DNA of 64,000 nucleotides from Rothia sp035916755 (GCF_035916755.1 NZ_JAYWIX010000005.1:186001-250000); one strand, 5' to 3'; shown: positions 45,318 to 54,456, numbered from the stretch's first letter. The notes: generated by a model from the sequence alone, not told the origin. Made by a program: numbers and translations.

Positions 45318-46520
45318 CTAGGTTCGGTTATCGGGGAGCAGGGCCTCATCAGGAGCATCAGGCTGGCCGATGACTTTGAGCATCTGCCCGTCAACCATGC
45401 CCCGCAGGGCCGTGTCAAAGTCAAGGCGGGCGATATCCCCGTAGAGCTCAATCATGGCCTCGTAAATCTCGTCTGCACGCCGGGGGGTCTCTAAGCAAGA
45501 CCAGATATCCCAACCGATGATAGAGATACGTGAGAGCCTGCCCGATGTAGTCAGTAAGAAGCTATCCCCAATTGCCAAGCCCTCAGTGCCGGGGGTCCGC
45601 TGGTAGAGCTTATCGCCACTTGTCCCACCCGTTACGGGTTCAGGGGCACACAGGTAGTCAAAATCTGGGGTGAGCGGCGGAAGACCTAGTCGCCCCGCAA
45701 GCAGGTCACGGAAGAAGGGAAGAGTCTCGGTAATTTCGCTGTAGGTCAGCTTGATAGCCCCGCCCACCCGGTTCAGAAGTCGGGCTAGCTCCCCTAGCCC
45801 CTGGGGCATTTGCTGCACCCCAGAGGACTGCAGAACAATCGTAAAGAGGGCGTCATCGAGCGGCAGGCGTTCCCAGCTCACCGGCGCCTGCCCGGTCTTA
45901 TCCCGGTCAAGAACCACCAGGTGCGAGAGGGTGTAGGTGCTGTCAGGCGCAGCGACTTTGAGCCCCCGCTGGGCTGGGTCGTACTGGACCTTTGGTGCGT
46001 TCTCCTCTTCGATCACCGAAAGGGGCTTGGGGTAGGGCATGATGCTCAGGTCATCAATGTTGACCACGGCTGTTTCATCGCTGAGATAAGCAAGGGAAGT
46101 GCCCAGGACGCTGGCTGCGGTGGTCTTACCCGTACCAGAAGCTGCCACCAGGCCCACGGCTTGCCCGCTCTCGGCGTCACCTAAGACAGCAGCGTGCAAG
46201 AGGTGCTTGTTCCCCGCATGGGCTTTGAGCAGGTGCATGGTGACGTGCACCGTAAGACGCTCGGCGGCAAGTCCCTCGTCAAAGCTATCAATAGTGGTAG
46301 TTTCAAGGCCCTTGGGGTAGGCAGCTACCACGTCGGCGGCTGACCGCCGGGTCAGCACGACCAGACGGACGTCCTCCGCATGGGCCTCCGTGAGAGGGTC
46401 AATAATCTGCGGGGTTAGGGAGCTCCAGGCACGCAGGGAGTCCTCCCAGAGCCGGTCCGACGCGTCCTCAAAGACCACCAGCACCGGAACATCAGCGGGG
46501 TGAAGCAACAGGCCGCGCAT
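45318..46520 (-). CDS. HPr-kinase-like / PqqD-like two-domain protein
   Basis: 400 residues. Residues 1-100 are an unassigned alpha/beta region. Around 106-180 is a P-loop of HPrK/PEPCK type: HLLHAAVL, Walker A ASGTGKTT (127-134), YLSDETAVV (Asp pair replaced by D-E), and PYPKPLS, as in kinases of lasso- and other RiPP clusters. Residues 310-390 look like a PqqD-type domain (TSGRLSRISIIGWDIWSCLE, ADEIYEAMIELYG). No RiPP maturase lies next to it. AAAGGAG upstream. It is 10 bp after dcd, likely one transcript. Confidence 0.78.
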   Translation of the reverse strand: MRGLLLHPADVPVLVVFEDASDRLWEDSLRAWSSLTPQIIDPLTEAHAEDVRLVVLTRRSAADVVAAYPKGLETTTIDSFDEGLAAERLTVHVTMHLLKAHAGNKHLLHAAVLGDAESGQAVGLVAASGTGKTTAASVLGTSLAYLSDETAVVNIDDLSIMPYPKPLSVIEEENAPKVQYDPAQRGLKVAAPDSTYTLSHLVVLDRDKTGQAPVSWERLPLDDALFTIVLQSSGVQQMPQGLGELARLLNRVGGAIKLTYSEITETLPFFRDLLAGRLGLPPLTPDFDYLCAPEPVTGGTSGDKLYQRTPGTEGLAIGDSFLLTTSGRLSRISIIGWDIWSCLETPRRADEIYEAMIELYGDIARLDFDTALRGMVDGQMLKVIGQPDAPDEALLPDNRT

Positions 46521-46530
46521 GGGGGCTCCT

Positions 46531-47127
46531 TTAGCTGGTTGGGGTATCCGTGGGGATAAGAGTTTTATGGAAGTTCAGGTAGCTGCGCGAGGCGGTGGGG
46601 CCGCGCTGGCCCTGGTAGCGGTTGCCGTAGGCTCCTGATCCGTAGGGGTACTCGGTTGCGCTGGTTAGCTGGAAGAAGCAAAGCTGGCCGACCTTAGAGC
46701 CGGGCCAGAGCATAATCGGCAAAGTCGCCATATTCGACAGTTCCAGGGTCACGTGGCCCGAGAACCCGGGGTCGATAAAACCAGCGGTGGAGTGGGTCAG
46801 CAGGCCCAGACGCCCCAGGGAGGACTTGCCCTCAAGTCGGGCAGCAATATTATCGGGCAGGGTCACCTTCTCGTAAGTTGCGCCCAGCACGAATTCACCA
46901 GGGTGCAGAATGAAGGGCTCATCGGGTGCCACCTCTACCAGGCGGGTGAGGTCCTCCTGCTCCTGGGATGGGTCGATGTAGGGGTACTTGTGGTTGTCAA
47001 AGAGCCTGAAAAAGCGGTCAATACGCACGTCCACCGAGGCGGGCTGAATCATTGACGGGTCGTAGGGCTCTAGGGCAATTCGCCCGGCATCAATTTCTTT
47101 GCGGATATCCTGATCAGAAAATAGCAC
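46531..47127 (-). CDS. dcd: dCTP deaminase (possibly bifunctional, dUMP-forming)
   Basis: 198 residues. Signature: GSKxxA-like ARLEGKSSLGRLGLLTHSTAG, then GFIDPGFSGHVTLELSN, and a closing YQGQRGPTASRSYLNF. The catalytic E is in VTLELSN. Actinobacterial forms (for example M. tuberculosis) make dUMP directly. GTG start. Upstream hairpin and neighbour gene arrangement put its promoter in 47128-47200. Confidence 0.95.
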   Translation of the reverse strand: MLFSDQDIRKEIDAGRIALEPYDPSMIQPASVDVRIDRFFRLFDNHKYPYIDPSQEQEDLTRLVEVAPDEPFILHPGEFVLGATYEKVTLPDNIAARLEGKSSLGRLGLLTHSTAGFIDPGFSGHVTLELSNMATLPIMLWPGSKVGQLCFFQLTSATEYPYGSGAYGNRYQGQRGPTASRSYLNFHKTLIPTDTPTS

Positions 47128-47202
47128 ACTTCAAAAATACCGTACTCCCCTAGTCCAGTGCAGGCGCCCTACCGCAGACCTTCAAGAAAGAAGCAAAACG
47201 GC

Positions 47203-47237
47203 TGGCCCTCCGGCAGCGAAAGGCTGCCGGAGGGCCA
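47203..47237 (-). terminator. Terminator after small secreted peptide gene
   Basis: TGGCCCTCCGGCAG (47203-47216) pairs with CTGCCGGAGGGCCA (47224-47237), perfect 14-bp stem, 7-nt loop; CCGTTTTGC follows on the minus strand. Confidence 0.85.
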
Positions 47238-47247
47238 GAAAGGGGCA

Positions 47248-47454
47248 CTACCAAGGTGCTCGGTGAGGGTAGAGGAAGAAGCCTTCGGAGTTGTTATCCA
47301 GCACGTTGAGGGCGCCCTGGGTCATGGTGGGCAGGTCAACAACGTCATTGGGGGTGGAGGTTGCCGATTCGGCTTGGGCGGGGTCGTAGGCGCCGGTGAA
47401 AAGGAGTAAGGACGCAGCAGCGCAGCTGGCGGCCCGACGGAAGGTGAGAGACAT
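47248..47454 (-). CDS. Tiny exported protein of 68 residues
   Basis: Signal peptide with RR, hydrophobic core LLLFTGAY and cleavage motif AQA near residue 28. The mature 40 residues contain ESATSTPNDVVDLPTMTQGAL and end NNSEGFFLYPHRAPW; no Cys in the mature part. A terminator follows, which argues for a real gene. The ATG lacks a clear Shine-Dalgarno. It faces away from the MauE-thioredoxin gene across 262 bp holding a 16-bp palindrome. Function unknown. Confidence 0.6.
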   Translation of the reverse strand: MSLTFRRAASCAAASLLLFTGAYDPAQAESATSTPNDVVDLPTMTQGALNVLDNNSEGFFLYPHRAPW

Positions 47455-47565
47455 GCGGGTGATTTCGTATGTGGCGTATGTGCCGTGACTAGGCTAAAAA
47501 GCTAACGTTACCTAGGGGCCACCCCTAACTGACTAAAAGTTGAGGGCAAGCTTAACGTTCGGTAC

Positions 47566-47581
47566 GTTACCGGCCGGTAAC
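47566..47581. promoter_or_regulatory. 16-bp perfect palindrome in divergent promoter region
   Basis: GTTACCGGCCGGTAAC lies between the small exported peptide gene and the MauE-thioredoxin gene. TAACGTT-type half sites also occur nearby (about 47503 and 47553). A likely dimeric repressor operator, regulator unknown. Confidence 0.55.
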
Positions 47582-47716
47582 TACTACCCGGTACTCCTTG
47601 TTATGCCCGTTTTTTCTTTCTCTTGGGCCCGTGGCGTAGTGCACCCCCTGCATCGTGCTGAAGAAGCGTACCCTTAAAAAGATAATTATCTTATTTCACT
47701 CGCATGAAAGCAGACT

Positions 47717-48820
47717 ATGACTCCCCTAGTACTATGCACGCTCATCATTATCGTGACGCTGGCTGTGAGCGGTTACGCCAAGGCTAAAGAGCCCTCCAGC
47801 ACGGTTACCGCTATCGTCAATCTCAAGCTCGACCAGTGGCTGCCGGTTAAGCCGATTGCCCGTATCCTGCCCTGGGCAGAGCTGGCCCTGGCGGCCGTCC
47901 TTTTCTTTGCCCCCGGCATTATCCAGATCCTTGCGTCTCTAGCCGCCCTGCTGCTCTTTATTGGTTACTGGGCCGTTATCGCTCGGGCTGTGGTCCAGGG
48001 CAATACCGCCAGCTGTAACTGTTTCGGGTCAGCATCAACCGCCCCCGTCTCGGTCTACACCCTGGTACGCAATACTGCCCTGCTGCTGGCTGCCTGCGGC
48101 ACCCTTATCGGGGCCCTGATCACCGGCGGTTCAGCCCTAACCATGCTCCTGGCCCTGGACGCCAACGGTTGGCTCTGGATAATCGGTGCAGGCCTGGCCT
48201 CGCTGACCCTCTGGGCGATTTACCGCTCTGAGCTGGTTCCCGCTGCCGAGGAAGAGAAAGACGCACCGGCCCTTGAATCGCCCGTAGATGAGGAGGGCGA
48301 GTACGTCCGCACCCCTATCCCCTTTGCGCCCCTCTACTACCCCCACGAGAACCGCTCCCTGCCTGCCGGCTCAGGCGAACAAACCAGCCTGCGTGACCTG
48401 GCCCTGCAGCAGGCCCGTGTGCTCTTCTTCGTCTCCCCCGGTTGCGGTCACTGCCACCAGGTCATCGGCAAGATTGACGAATGGCAGCAGCAGCTGCCCA
48501 TGCTCGGCATTCACCCGGTCGTATCAAACGACTCCGATATCGACCGCTTCAGTTTCACCGGCGCTATCCAGGCCTTTGTTGACCCCGGCTTTAAAACCCA
48601 GCGCATTTTCGGCAACGGCACCCCCAGCGCTGTCGCTCTCGGTACGGATGGCCTTCTAGCAGGCGGGCCGGTCTTCGGTGGCGGCAGAGTCATGAGCTTC
48701 GTCGAAGACATCATTGCTGAGATTAACGCTGACTACGAGAACCATGTAGAGGCAGATGCTGATGAGGACGACAGCCAACTCACCTCAGACTATGAAATCG
48801 TCGCGGATAACCGCCAGTAG
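47717..48820 (+). CDS. MauE-like membrane protein fused to thioredoxin-like domain
   Basis: 367 residues. N-terminal 170 residues: four membrane helices of the MauE/DoxX redox family with the C100-x-C102 motif (SCNCFGSA). After an acidic linker comes an exported thioredoxin fold with CGHC (243-246) and a cis-Pro-type TPSAVAL near 314. Such fusions probably pass electrons across the membrane to a periplasmic disulfide. The acidic tail EADADEDDSQL is unusual. Divergent from the small exported peptide; strong terminator after. Confidence 0.85.
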   Translation: MTPLVLCTLIIIVTLAVSGYAKAKEPSSTVTAIVNLKLDQWLPVKPIARILPWAELALAAVLFFAPGIIQILASLAALLLFIGYWAVIARAVVQGNTASCNCFGSASTAPVSVYTLVRNTALLLAACGTLIGALITGGSALTMLLALDANGWLWIIGAGLASLTLWAIYRSELVPAAEEEKDAPALESPVDEEGEYVRTPIPFAPLYYPHENRSLPAGSGEQTSLRDLALQQARVLFFVSPGCGHCHQVIGKIDEWQQQLPMLGIHPVVSNDSDIDRFSFTGAIQAFVDPGFKTQRIFGNGTPSAVALGTDGLLAGGPVFGGGRVMSFVEDIIAEINADYENHVEADADEDDSQLTSDYEIVADNRQ

Positions 48821-48851
48821 TTTCTAGGGCCTGTTCCTAGCAGATAGGCCA

Positions 48852-48891
48852 AGGCCCGGGGTTCCCCTGATATCAGGGGAACCCCGGGCCT
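48852..48891. terminator. Perfect bidirectional terminator
   Basis: A 19-bp stem (48852-48870 with 48873-48891) with a very short loop; TTTCTTT follows on the plus strand; convergent genes on either side. Confidence 0.9.
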
Positions 48892-48914
48892 TTCTTTAGC
48901 CTGTGAGCGCCTGG

Positions 48915-49610
48915 CTACAGAATATTGAACTGCTGCAGGGTCTCTTCGGGGAGGACGGCGGCAACTGCCAGGGCCAGCAGGAAGAGCAGGGAGATAACGC
49001 CCACGGTGGTGGACTTCCAGCCGGGGTGCAGCTCGTTGAAGGTCACTAGGCCGGGGTGTTGTTTGTTCATTTGGGTTACGTTGATGACCTGGTAGACGGT
49101 GGTCTGAGGAGCGATAGCGGTGGCGATAGCTCGCAGGGTTTTAGCGTCCCATATGCGCCCGTCAAGGCGGAAAACACGCTTGCCCTTAGCGTTCACGGCC
49201 CAGAGGGCAGGAACGCCCTTGTAGCGCAGGGCTGCCATGCCGGTCAGTTCTTTACCCGCTGCCTGGCGGGGGGTCAGACGCTCAGCGAAGATGGTCTGGG
49301 AAATCTCGCTGAGCTCGGCAGCCTGCCAGTCGAACAGCCGCCCGCTCAGTACGTGGGTTTCGGTTTTAACCACTATTTGGGGGCGCAGGGTGGAGTAGAT
49401 AGCAAAGAGGGCGCCCAGGGTGATCAGGCCCAGAAGCACCATAAAGACCGGGGTGGGGCGCTTGGCCACCATGAACCAGATGCAGGCTAAAGCCAGCACA
49501 CCCGCGGGCACGCCCGCGATGAGGCGGCGGTGGTAAGAGTTGATGCGGGGATGAAAAATCTTCGTGACGGCCCCGTACTTATCGGGTACCTGGTGAGCGT
49601 GTTCTGCCAT
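48915..49610 (-). CDS. Membrane protein with PH-like core
   Basis: 231 residues. Two membrane segments near 30-70 and one near the end (residues 203-220). The region between has ALRYKGVPALWAVNAKGKRVFRLDGRIWD, the look of a PH-like beta fold with strand turn. No family assigned with certainty. ATG at 49610. Function unknown. Confidence 0.72.
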   Translation of the reverse strand: MAEHAHQVPDKYGAVTKIFHPRINSYHRRLIAGVPAGVLALACIWFMVAKRPTPVFMVLLGLITLGALFAIYSTLRPQIVVKTETHVLSGRLFDWQAAELSEISQTIFAERLTPRQAAGKELTGMAALRYKGVPALWAVNAKGKRVFRLDGRIWDAKTLRAIATAIAPQTTVYQVINVTQMNKQHPGLVTFNELHPGWKSTTVGVISLLFLLALAVAAVLPEETLQQFNIL

Positions 49611-49674
49611 GGCTCTACTCTATCGGCAGTACCGCACAAACGGGGCTCAAGCGCGTGTGAGCTACATTTAAAGG

Positions 49675-50658
49675 GTGCATTTTAGATCTTCAGTAGACCG
49701 TGTCTTAGCCTGGTGGTTGTTGGGCGTCCTTGCCGCGCTTCTTATCGCTCTTGCTTCTTTAGCCCTCATTAACCGTCTGGTCTACGGGCCGCAGGGACAG
49801 GTGCGGGCCTACTTCGCTGCGGTGCGAGAGGGGGACGGCTCTAGAGCCCTGGGTATCCTGGGTGCCCAGGTGCCTGACGCCAGCGCCGCTATGCTCGACG
49901 GGGACGCCTTGCGGTCGTCCTTCGCCGGTCTCAAGGACCTCTCAACGGGGGCAGTGACCGTGACCGACGGTGGGGAACTCGCTACCGTTACCGTCACCTA
50001 CACTCTTGAGGGGCATCCCGGGAGCACGGATTTCCACCTTCACAAAGTGGGCTCCCACTGGGGAGTCTTTGACCAGTGGCAGATTGAGGCCGGTGAACTG
50101 CCGACCGTGGAAATTACCTCGAATTCGGTGGAGGCCGCTGCCCTCAATAACACTAAGGTGGCGGTCGAGGGGGGATCTCGTGAGTTTGCGGTGCTCTACC
50201 CCGGCTCTTATACGGTCACCTATGAGTCGGCCCTTTATACCGCTGGGTCACAGACGATTGAGGTAACAGCCCCCAGTAACGAACCAGCTACTCTTTCTCT
50301 CAGCCTCACACCGTCAGAGACAGCGGTGACCTCGGTTCAGCAACAGATCAAGACCTACCTTGATACTTGCGCCGCGCAGAGCTCCCTCTACCCCACCGGC
50401 TGCCCCTTTGAGTACGACTTTTCAGGTCGAGTGGACGGCGATGTGACCTGGCTTGTCACCGAGTACCCCCAGCCAGAGGTGACTTTGGCCGGGGGCAAAT
50501 GGGCCCTGGGTAAGGGCAGTGGTGAGGCAGAAATTTCTTTTACCGAGCTTGACCTCTATACGGGCAAGACCCAGCAGGTCACCGAGACGGTTCCTTTTAC
50601 CCTAGCTGGTTCGCTCTCTGCCAGCGGGGAGACTCTCATCTTTACCCCCGCTGGCTAA
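49675..50658 (+). CDS. Single-helix anchored extracellular protein
   Basis: 327 residues. One membrane helix (13-33) then an exterior region with a small alpha+beta domain (about 40-140, NTF2-like: VRAYFAAVREGDGSRALGIL) and repeated beta domains rich in Thr and Val, with two cysteines around 240-250. GTG start, with TACATT 6 nt upstream suggesting a leaderless message. Convergent with the NHL gene. Function unknown; a sensor or cell-wall protein is possible. Confidence 0.78.
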   Translation: MHFRSSVDRVLAWWLLGVLAALLIALASLALINRLVYGPQGQVRAYFAAVREGDGSRALGILGAQVPDASAAMLDGDALRSSFAGLKDLSTGAVTVTDGGELATVTVTYTLEGHPGSTDFHLHKVGSHWGVFDQWQIEAGELPTVEITSNSVEAAALNNTKVAVEGGSREFAVLYPGSYTVTYESALYTAGSQTIEVTAPSNEPATLSLSLTPSETAVTSVQQQIKTYLDTCAAQSSLYPTGCPFEYDFSGRVDGDVTWLVTEYPQPEVTLAGGKWALGKGSGEAEISFTELDLYTGKTQQVTETVPFTLAGSLSASGETLIFTPAG

Positions 50659-50671
50659 ACGTCCCTTTTGC

Positions 50672-52603
50672 CTAGTTCACCCCGCGCAAATCAAGCACTA
50701 GGTGGGCCTCGTCTGCATCGTCACCGGTGACGATAACGGGCAGTCCCCAGTCCTGCTGGTAAAGGTGGCAGGCAGCGTGGTCGGGGATTTCCCCACCGGG
50801 TTCACCGTCGCAGGCAGCGGCGCGGGCAGTGATGTGCAGGACAGCCTCGGTGATGTCGGGGTTGAGCACCAAGTGGCGGGTCAGCCCCTGGGAGGTGCCA
50901 GCACCTTCGAGAATGAAGTTCTCGGGGGTGGATGAAATCTTGAGCTGGGTGGGGTCGCCCCAGCGGGTATCCAGCTTCTGGCCGGTGGGGGCACTGAAAC
51001 GGGCGGTGAAGTCCAGAGTTCCGCCGGTCAGCTGGGTAGATTTACGGGTGACCTGGGAGGCCCCTTCGTCCACGTGCTGCATGGCCTCGGGAATAGCGAC
51101 GCGCACTAGCTGGTGGGCGTTGGCTTCTACGACGATTAGGCGGGCGCCGCCGTCCTCGGTCTCTTCGACCAGCAGGTCGGAGGGCTCAGCGAAGCCGCGG
51201 TCCAGGGTGCCGAGGGTGCCGGTGGACGGGTCAAAGCGGCGGATAGCGCCGTTGTAGGTGTCGGCGATAGCGATGGAGCCGTCGGGCAGTTCGGTGAGGC
51301 CCAGGCAGTGCTGCATGCGGGCGTCCTCGCGGGTGCCATCGACAAAGCCGAAGTCGAAGAGGCCGATGCCCACAGCGGAGCTAACGGTCGCTGCGCCCTT
51401 GTCAAAGGTGATGTGTCGCAGGGCGGAGGTTTCGGAGTCGGCAACCCAGATGGAGCCATCGCGGGCTTCGATAATGCCGGAGGACTGGGCGAACCAGGAG
51501 TCGGCGGCCGCGCCGTCCTTGAGCCCCTCAGCGCCGGTACCCGCGAAAACGGCCAGCTGGCTGGTGGCGGGGTCGAAGCTGAAGATCTGGTGGGTGCCTG
51601 CCATGGCAATGAGGAAGGCGGAGGTCTCGCGGGAGTAGACCAGGTCCCAGGGGGAGGACAGGGCGACGGTGAGGGGGTCGGCACCCTCGGCAATGAAGTT
51701 GGGGTCGGTGCGGGCGGTGTCGCCGTCAATCAGGCGCTGGACGCCGGAGCCTGCCAGGGTGGTGACGGTTCCGTCAGCCAGGCGCAGGCCGCGCACCCGG
51801 TGGTTGACGGAGTCAGCAATCAGGACGTCCGCGCCCAGGGTCTCGCGCAGTTCGTCGGGAACCAGGGCCAGGCCCTGCGGTTCGTTGAAGCGGGCGGCGG
51901 TGGCGTCGCCGTCGGCGTAGCCCTTCCCGGGGCCGCCAAAGCTGGCCAGAGGGGTTTCAAGGTCGTTCTCGACCTGCACCAGGCGGTGGCGGGCGGTGTC
52001 GGTGACCAGATAGGTGCCGGGGCGGCCAGCCAGGTCTTCGGGCAGGGCAAGGACCTTGCCGGGGAAGGCAAAGGTGCCCTGGGGCTTGGGGCGGGGCACG
52101 TAGGGGCCGTCGCCGCGGTGCAGGGTGCCCTTGGCGTCGTGCTCTTCAACAAGTTCGCGCACCAGGGAGGTGAGGCCCTTAACGTGGCCTTCGCCGGAGA
52201 GGTGGGCGACAATGTAGCCTTCGGGGTCGACGACGACCAGGGTGGGCCAAGCGCGGGCGGTGTAGGCGTTCCAGGTGTCCAGGTTGGGGTCGTCGAGCAC
52301 GGGGTGGGTGATATCGTAGCGGTCAACGGCGGCGGCGAGCGCCACCGGGTCGGCTTCGTGTTCGAACTTGGGTGAGTGGACGCCTACGGTCACGAGCACG
52401 TCTGCGAATTCTTCTTCAAGGGGGCGCAGTTCGTCGAGCACGTGCAGGCAGTTCATGCAGCAGAAGGTCCAGAAGTCGAGGATGACGATTTTTCCGCGCA
52501 GGCTTCCGAGGGAAAGCTGCTTGTCGCCGGTGTTGAGCCAGCCTCGGCCGACGAGTTCTGAGGCGCGGACTTTGGTCTGGCGTGCGGCTGCATTCTCTGC
52601 CAT
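50672..52603 (-). CDS. Thioredoxin-like / NHL-repeat protein (NHLRC2-like)
   Basis: 643 residues. N-terminal thioredoxin fold with TFCCMNCLH (C49-x-x-C52) and TARAWPTLVVVDPEG; then NHL beta-propeller repeats with patterns such as NEPQGLALV, VLIADSVNHRVRGL and GLTELPDGSIAIADTYNGAIRRF; a C-terminal beta domain follows. Same architecture as human NHLRC2 by memory. No signal peptide, so cytoplasmic. AAGGAG upstream of ATG. Role in redox control inferred only. Confidence 0.9.
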   Translation of the reverse strand: MAENAAARQTKVRASELVGRGWLNTGDKQLSLGSLRGKIVILDFWTFCCMNCLHVLDELRPLEEEFADVLVTVGVHSPKFEHEADPVALAAAVDRYDITHPVLDDPNLDTWNAYTARAWPTLVVVDPEGYIVAHLSGEGHVKGLTSLVRELVEEHDAKGTLHRGDGPYVPRPKPQGTFAFPGKVLALPEDLAGRPGTYLVTDTARHRLVQVENDLETPLASFGGPGKGYADGDATAARFNEPQGLALVPDELRETLGADVLIADSVNHRVRGLRLADGTVTTLAGSGVQRLIDGDTARTDPNFIAEGADPLTVALSSPWDLVYSRETSAFLIAMAGTHQIFSFDPATSQLAVFAGTGAEGLKDGAAADSWFAQSSGIIEARDGSIWVADSETSALRHITFDKGAATVSSAVGIGLFDFGFVDGTREDARMQHCLGLTELPDGSIAIADTYNGAIRRFDPSTGTLGTLDRGFAEPSDLLVEETEDGGARLIVVEANAHQLVRVAIPEAMQHVDEGASQVTRKSTQLTGGTLDFTARFSAPTGQKLDTRWGDPTQLKISSTPENFILEGAGTSQGLTRHLVLNPDITEAVLHITARAAACDGEPGGEIPDHAACHLYQQDWGLPVIVTGDDADEAHLVLDLRGVN

Positions 52604-52726
52604 GGTTCTCCTTCTGTGGTGCGCGGCTCAGGCGCAAGGTTCAGTTACCCACCAGCCTAGTGGGCTAATGGGGGAAGGGGTATTTGTTGCGCTGTGTGTA
52701 GGTGGCGGCGTCATAGAACTCAACTG

Positions 52727-52745
52727 TGCGTAACATTTGCGTAAC
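52727..52745. promoter_or_regulatory. Direct repeat, 11-bp period
   Basis: TGCGTAAC occurs at 52727-52734 and 52738-52745, one helical turn apart, about 115 bp before the permease start. May bind a regulator; weak evidence. Confidence 0.3.
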
Positions 52746-52857
52746 GGTTAGGATTATCTGCAGCTGCCACCGGGTGCGCGGGCGGGAAGTTTTTGCGGAC
52801 GCCGGTGGTTAAAGCAGGTGCGCACGTTTGGGTGCGCCGTATATCAAGAAGGTATGT

Positions 52858-54222
52858 GTGACGCTTACACGCGAGATAAAGCAGCCGGTATCTGATACCC
52901 GCTTGGCCCGGTCTTTGCAGCCGCGGCATCTGTCGATGATTGCTATGGGCGGTGCGATTGGTGCTGGCCTTTTGGTAGCTTCGTCGACGGCTATTGTGAC
53001 GGCGGGCCCTGCCGTTATTATGACCTATCTTCTGGCTGGCACGGTGTTGGTACTGGTGATGCGGATGCTGGGTGAGATGGCTGCCCGGACTCCTGAGACG
53101 GGGTCTTTCTCTGTCTATGCCCGTCGCTATATTGGCCGGTGGGCTGGGTTCTCGGTGGGCTGGTTGTACTGGTGGTTCTGGTCGGTGACGGTGGCAATTG
53201 AGGCTACGGCGGCCGCCACTATTGTGAGTGGCTGGTGGCCGGCGGCGCCTCAGTGGCTGGTGGCCCTGGTGCTGGTTCTGGCTTTTATGGGTTTGAATCT
53301 GCTGTCGGTGCGGTCCTACGGTGAGGCGGAGTTCTGGTTCTCATCGATTAAGATCGGGGCGATTGCCGTAATCATTGTGGTGGGTCTGCTTGCTGTGCTG
53401 GGGCTGATTCCTAACTCCACGGCGTCCTTTTCTAACTACACGGCGGGGGGCGGTTTCTTTGCTAACGGCGTGGGCACGATTTTTACCGCCTTGCTAGCGG
53501 TGATTTTCTCCATGTTTGGGGCTGAGATTGCCACGGTGGCTGCCGGTGAGTCCAGCAACCCTGCGGTTGCTGTGGCTAAGGCGGTGCGGTCGGTGATTTT
53601 CCGGGTGCTCTTCTTCTATGTGGGGTCTATTGCAGTGACCCTGCTGGTGATTCCTTGGACGATGGTGACAGCGGGTTCTTCTCCCTTTGTGACTATGTTT
53701 GAGGCCCTGGGTATTCCCTATGCCGGGTTGGCCATGAATATTGTGGTGCTCACCGCCCTTCTGTCGTGCTTGAACGCTAGTCTTTATGCTGCCTCACGCA
53801 TGGTCTTTGCCCTGGCAGAGCAGGGGGACGCCCCGCGCGCCTTCTCTCGGGTCTCTAGCACCCGGGCGCCCCGCAACGCCATTGTGCTCTCGTCTCTTAT
53901 CGGGGTGGTGTCGGTGGCCCTCAACTATTTCATGCCCGAGCAGGTATTTTCCCTGCTGGTGAACTCCACTGGCGGGGTTGGCATCTTTGTCTGGCTGATT
54001 GTGGCGGTTTCCCACCTGCGGAGCCGCAGATTAGATGGGGAAGGGGGAAGCGGCGTCATCAACTACATCCTCATCGTGGGTCTGTTAGCTCTGCTGGTCT
54101 ATATGGGCGTCACCGAGGCCCATCGCCTAGAGGTACTCATATCGGTCACGGTTGCTGTGGTGCTTGCTGCCCTGGGTGCCTTCACCCACCGTCATACTAC
54201 GACTGTTTCATCACATCGCTAA
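52858..54222 (+). CDS. GabP-like amino-acid permease (APC family)
   Basis: 454 residues, 12 membrane helices. RHLSMIAMGGAIGAGLLVAS is the AAT-family first helix, and SLYAASRMVFALAEQGDAP is the family helix 8 loop. Likely proline-, GABA- or aromatic-type transporter; not the same as cycA at 19427. GTG start at 52858 with AGAAGG 6 nt upstream; the earlier TTG would place the frame in the promoter. A possible structured terminator follows. Confidence 0.88.
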   Translation: MTLTREIKQPVSDTRLARSLQPRHLSMIAMGGAIGAGLLVASSTAIVTAGPAVIMTYLLAGTVLVLVMRMLGEMAARTPETGSFSVYARRYIGRWAGFSVGWLYWWFWSVTVAIEATAAATIVSGWWPAAPQWLVALVLVLAFMGLNLLSVRSYGEAEFWFSSIKIGAIAVIIVVGLLAVLGLIPNSTASFSNYTAGGGFFANGVGTIFTALLAVIFSMFGAEIATVAAGESSNPAVAVAKAVRSVIFRVLFFYVGSIAVTLLVIPWTMVTAGSSPFVTMFEALGIPYAGLAMNIVVLTALLSCLNASLYAASRMVFALAEQGDAPRAFSRVSSTRAPRNAIVLSSLIGVVSVALNYFMPEQVFSLLVNSTGGVGIFVWLIVAVSHLRSRRLDGEGGSGVINYILIVGLLALLVYMGVTEAHRLEVLISVTVAVVLAALGAFTHRHTTTVSSHR

Positions 54223-54230
54223 AGATTTTT

Positions 54231-54316
54231 GGGGACAAGTCAGGGCTACCCCTTCTGGCTAAAGGCGGGTCTATGGGCAGAGACCGGCTTAACTTGTCCC
54301 CCAAGCGGTCTTTTTT
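54231..54316 (+). terminator. Terminator with competing pairing
   Basis: AGACCGGCTT (54281-54290) pairs with AAGCGGTCT (54303-54311) followed by TTTTTT: a terminator for the permease. GGGGACAAGT (54231-54240) can also pair perfectly with ACTTGTCCCC (54292-54301), which lies in the terminator loop, so the two pairings make a pseudoknot or compete. Confidence 0.7.
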
Positions 54317-54456
54317 CAAGGGTTCTCCCAGGTAAACGAAAGAATAAGCCTGTCTTAGGGTGGTTAGATTAAAGAGACCTTCGGGCCGTCACCAGAGTTT
54401 TCCCGCTCTACCCCGACCCAATCTAACCCCACCTTTACGATGTTTGGAGGCTTCTG

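Noticed and set aside
51308..52375. Plus-strand 355-codon frame inside the NHL gene
   Set aside because: Gly/Val repeats arise from the reverse complement of the NHL repeats; no start signal.
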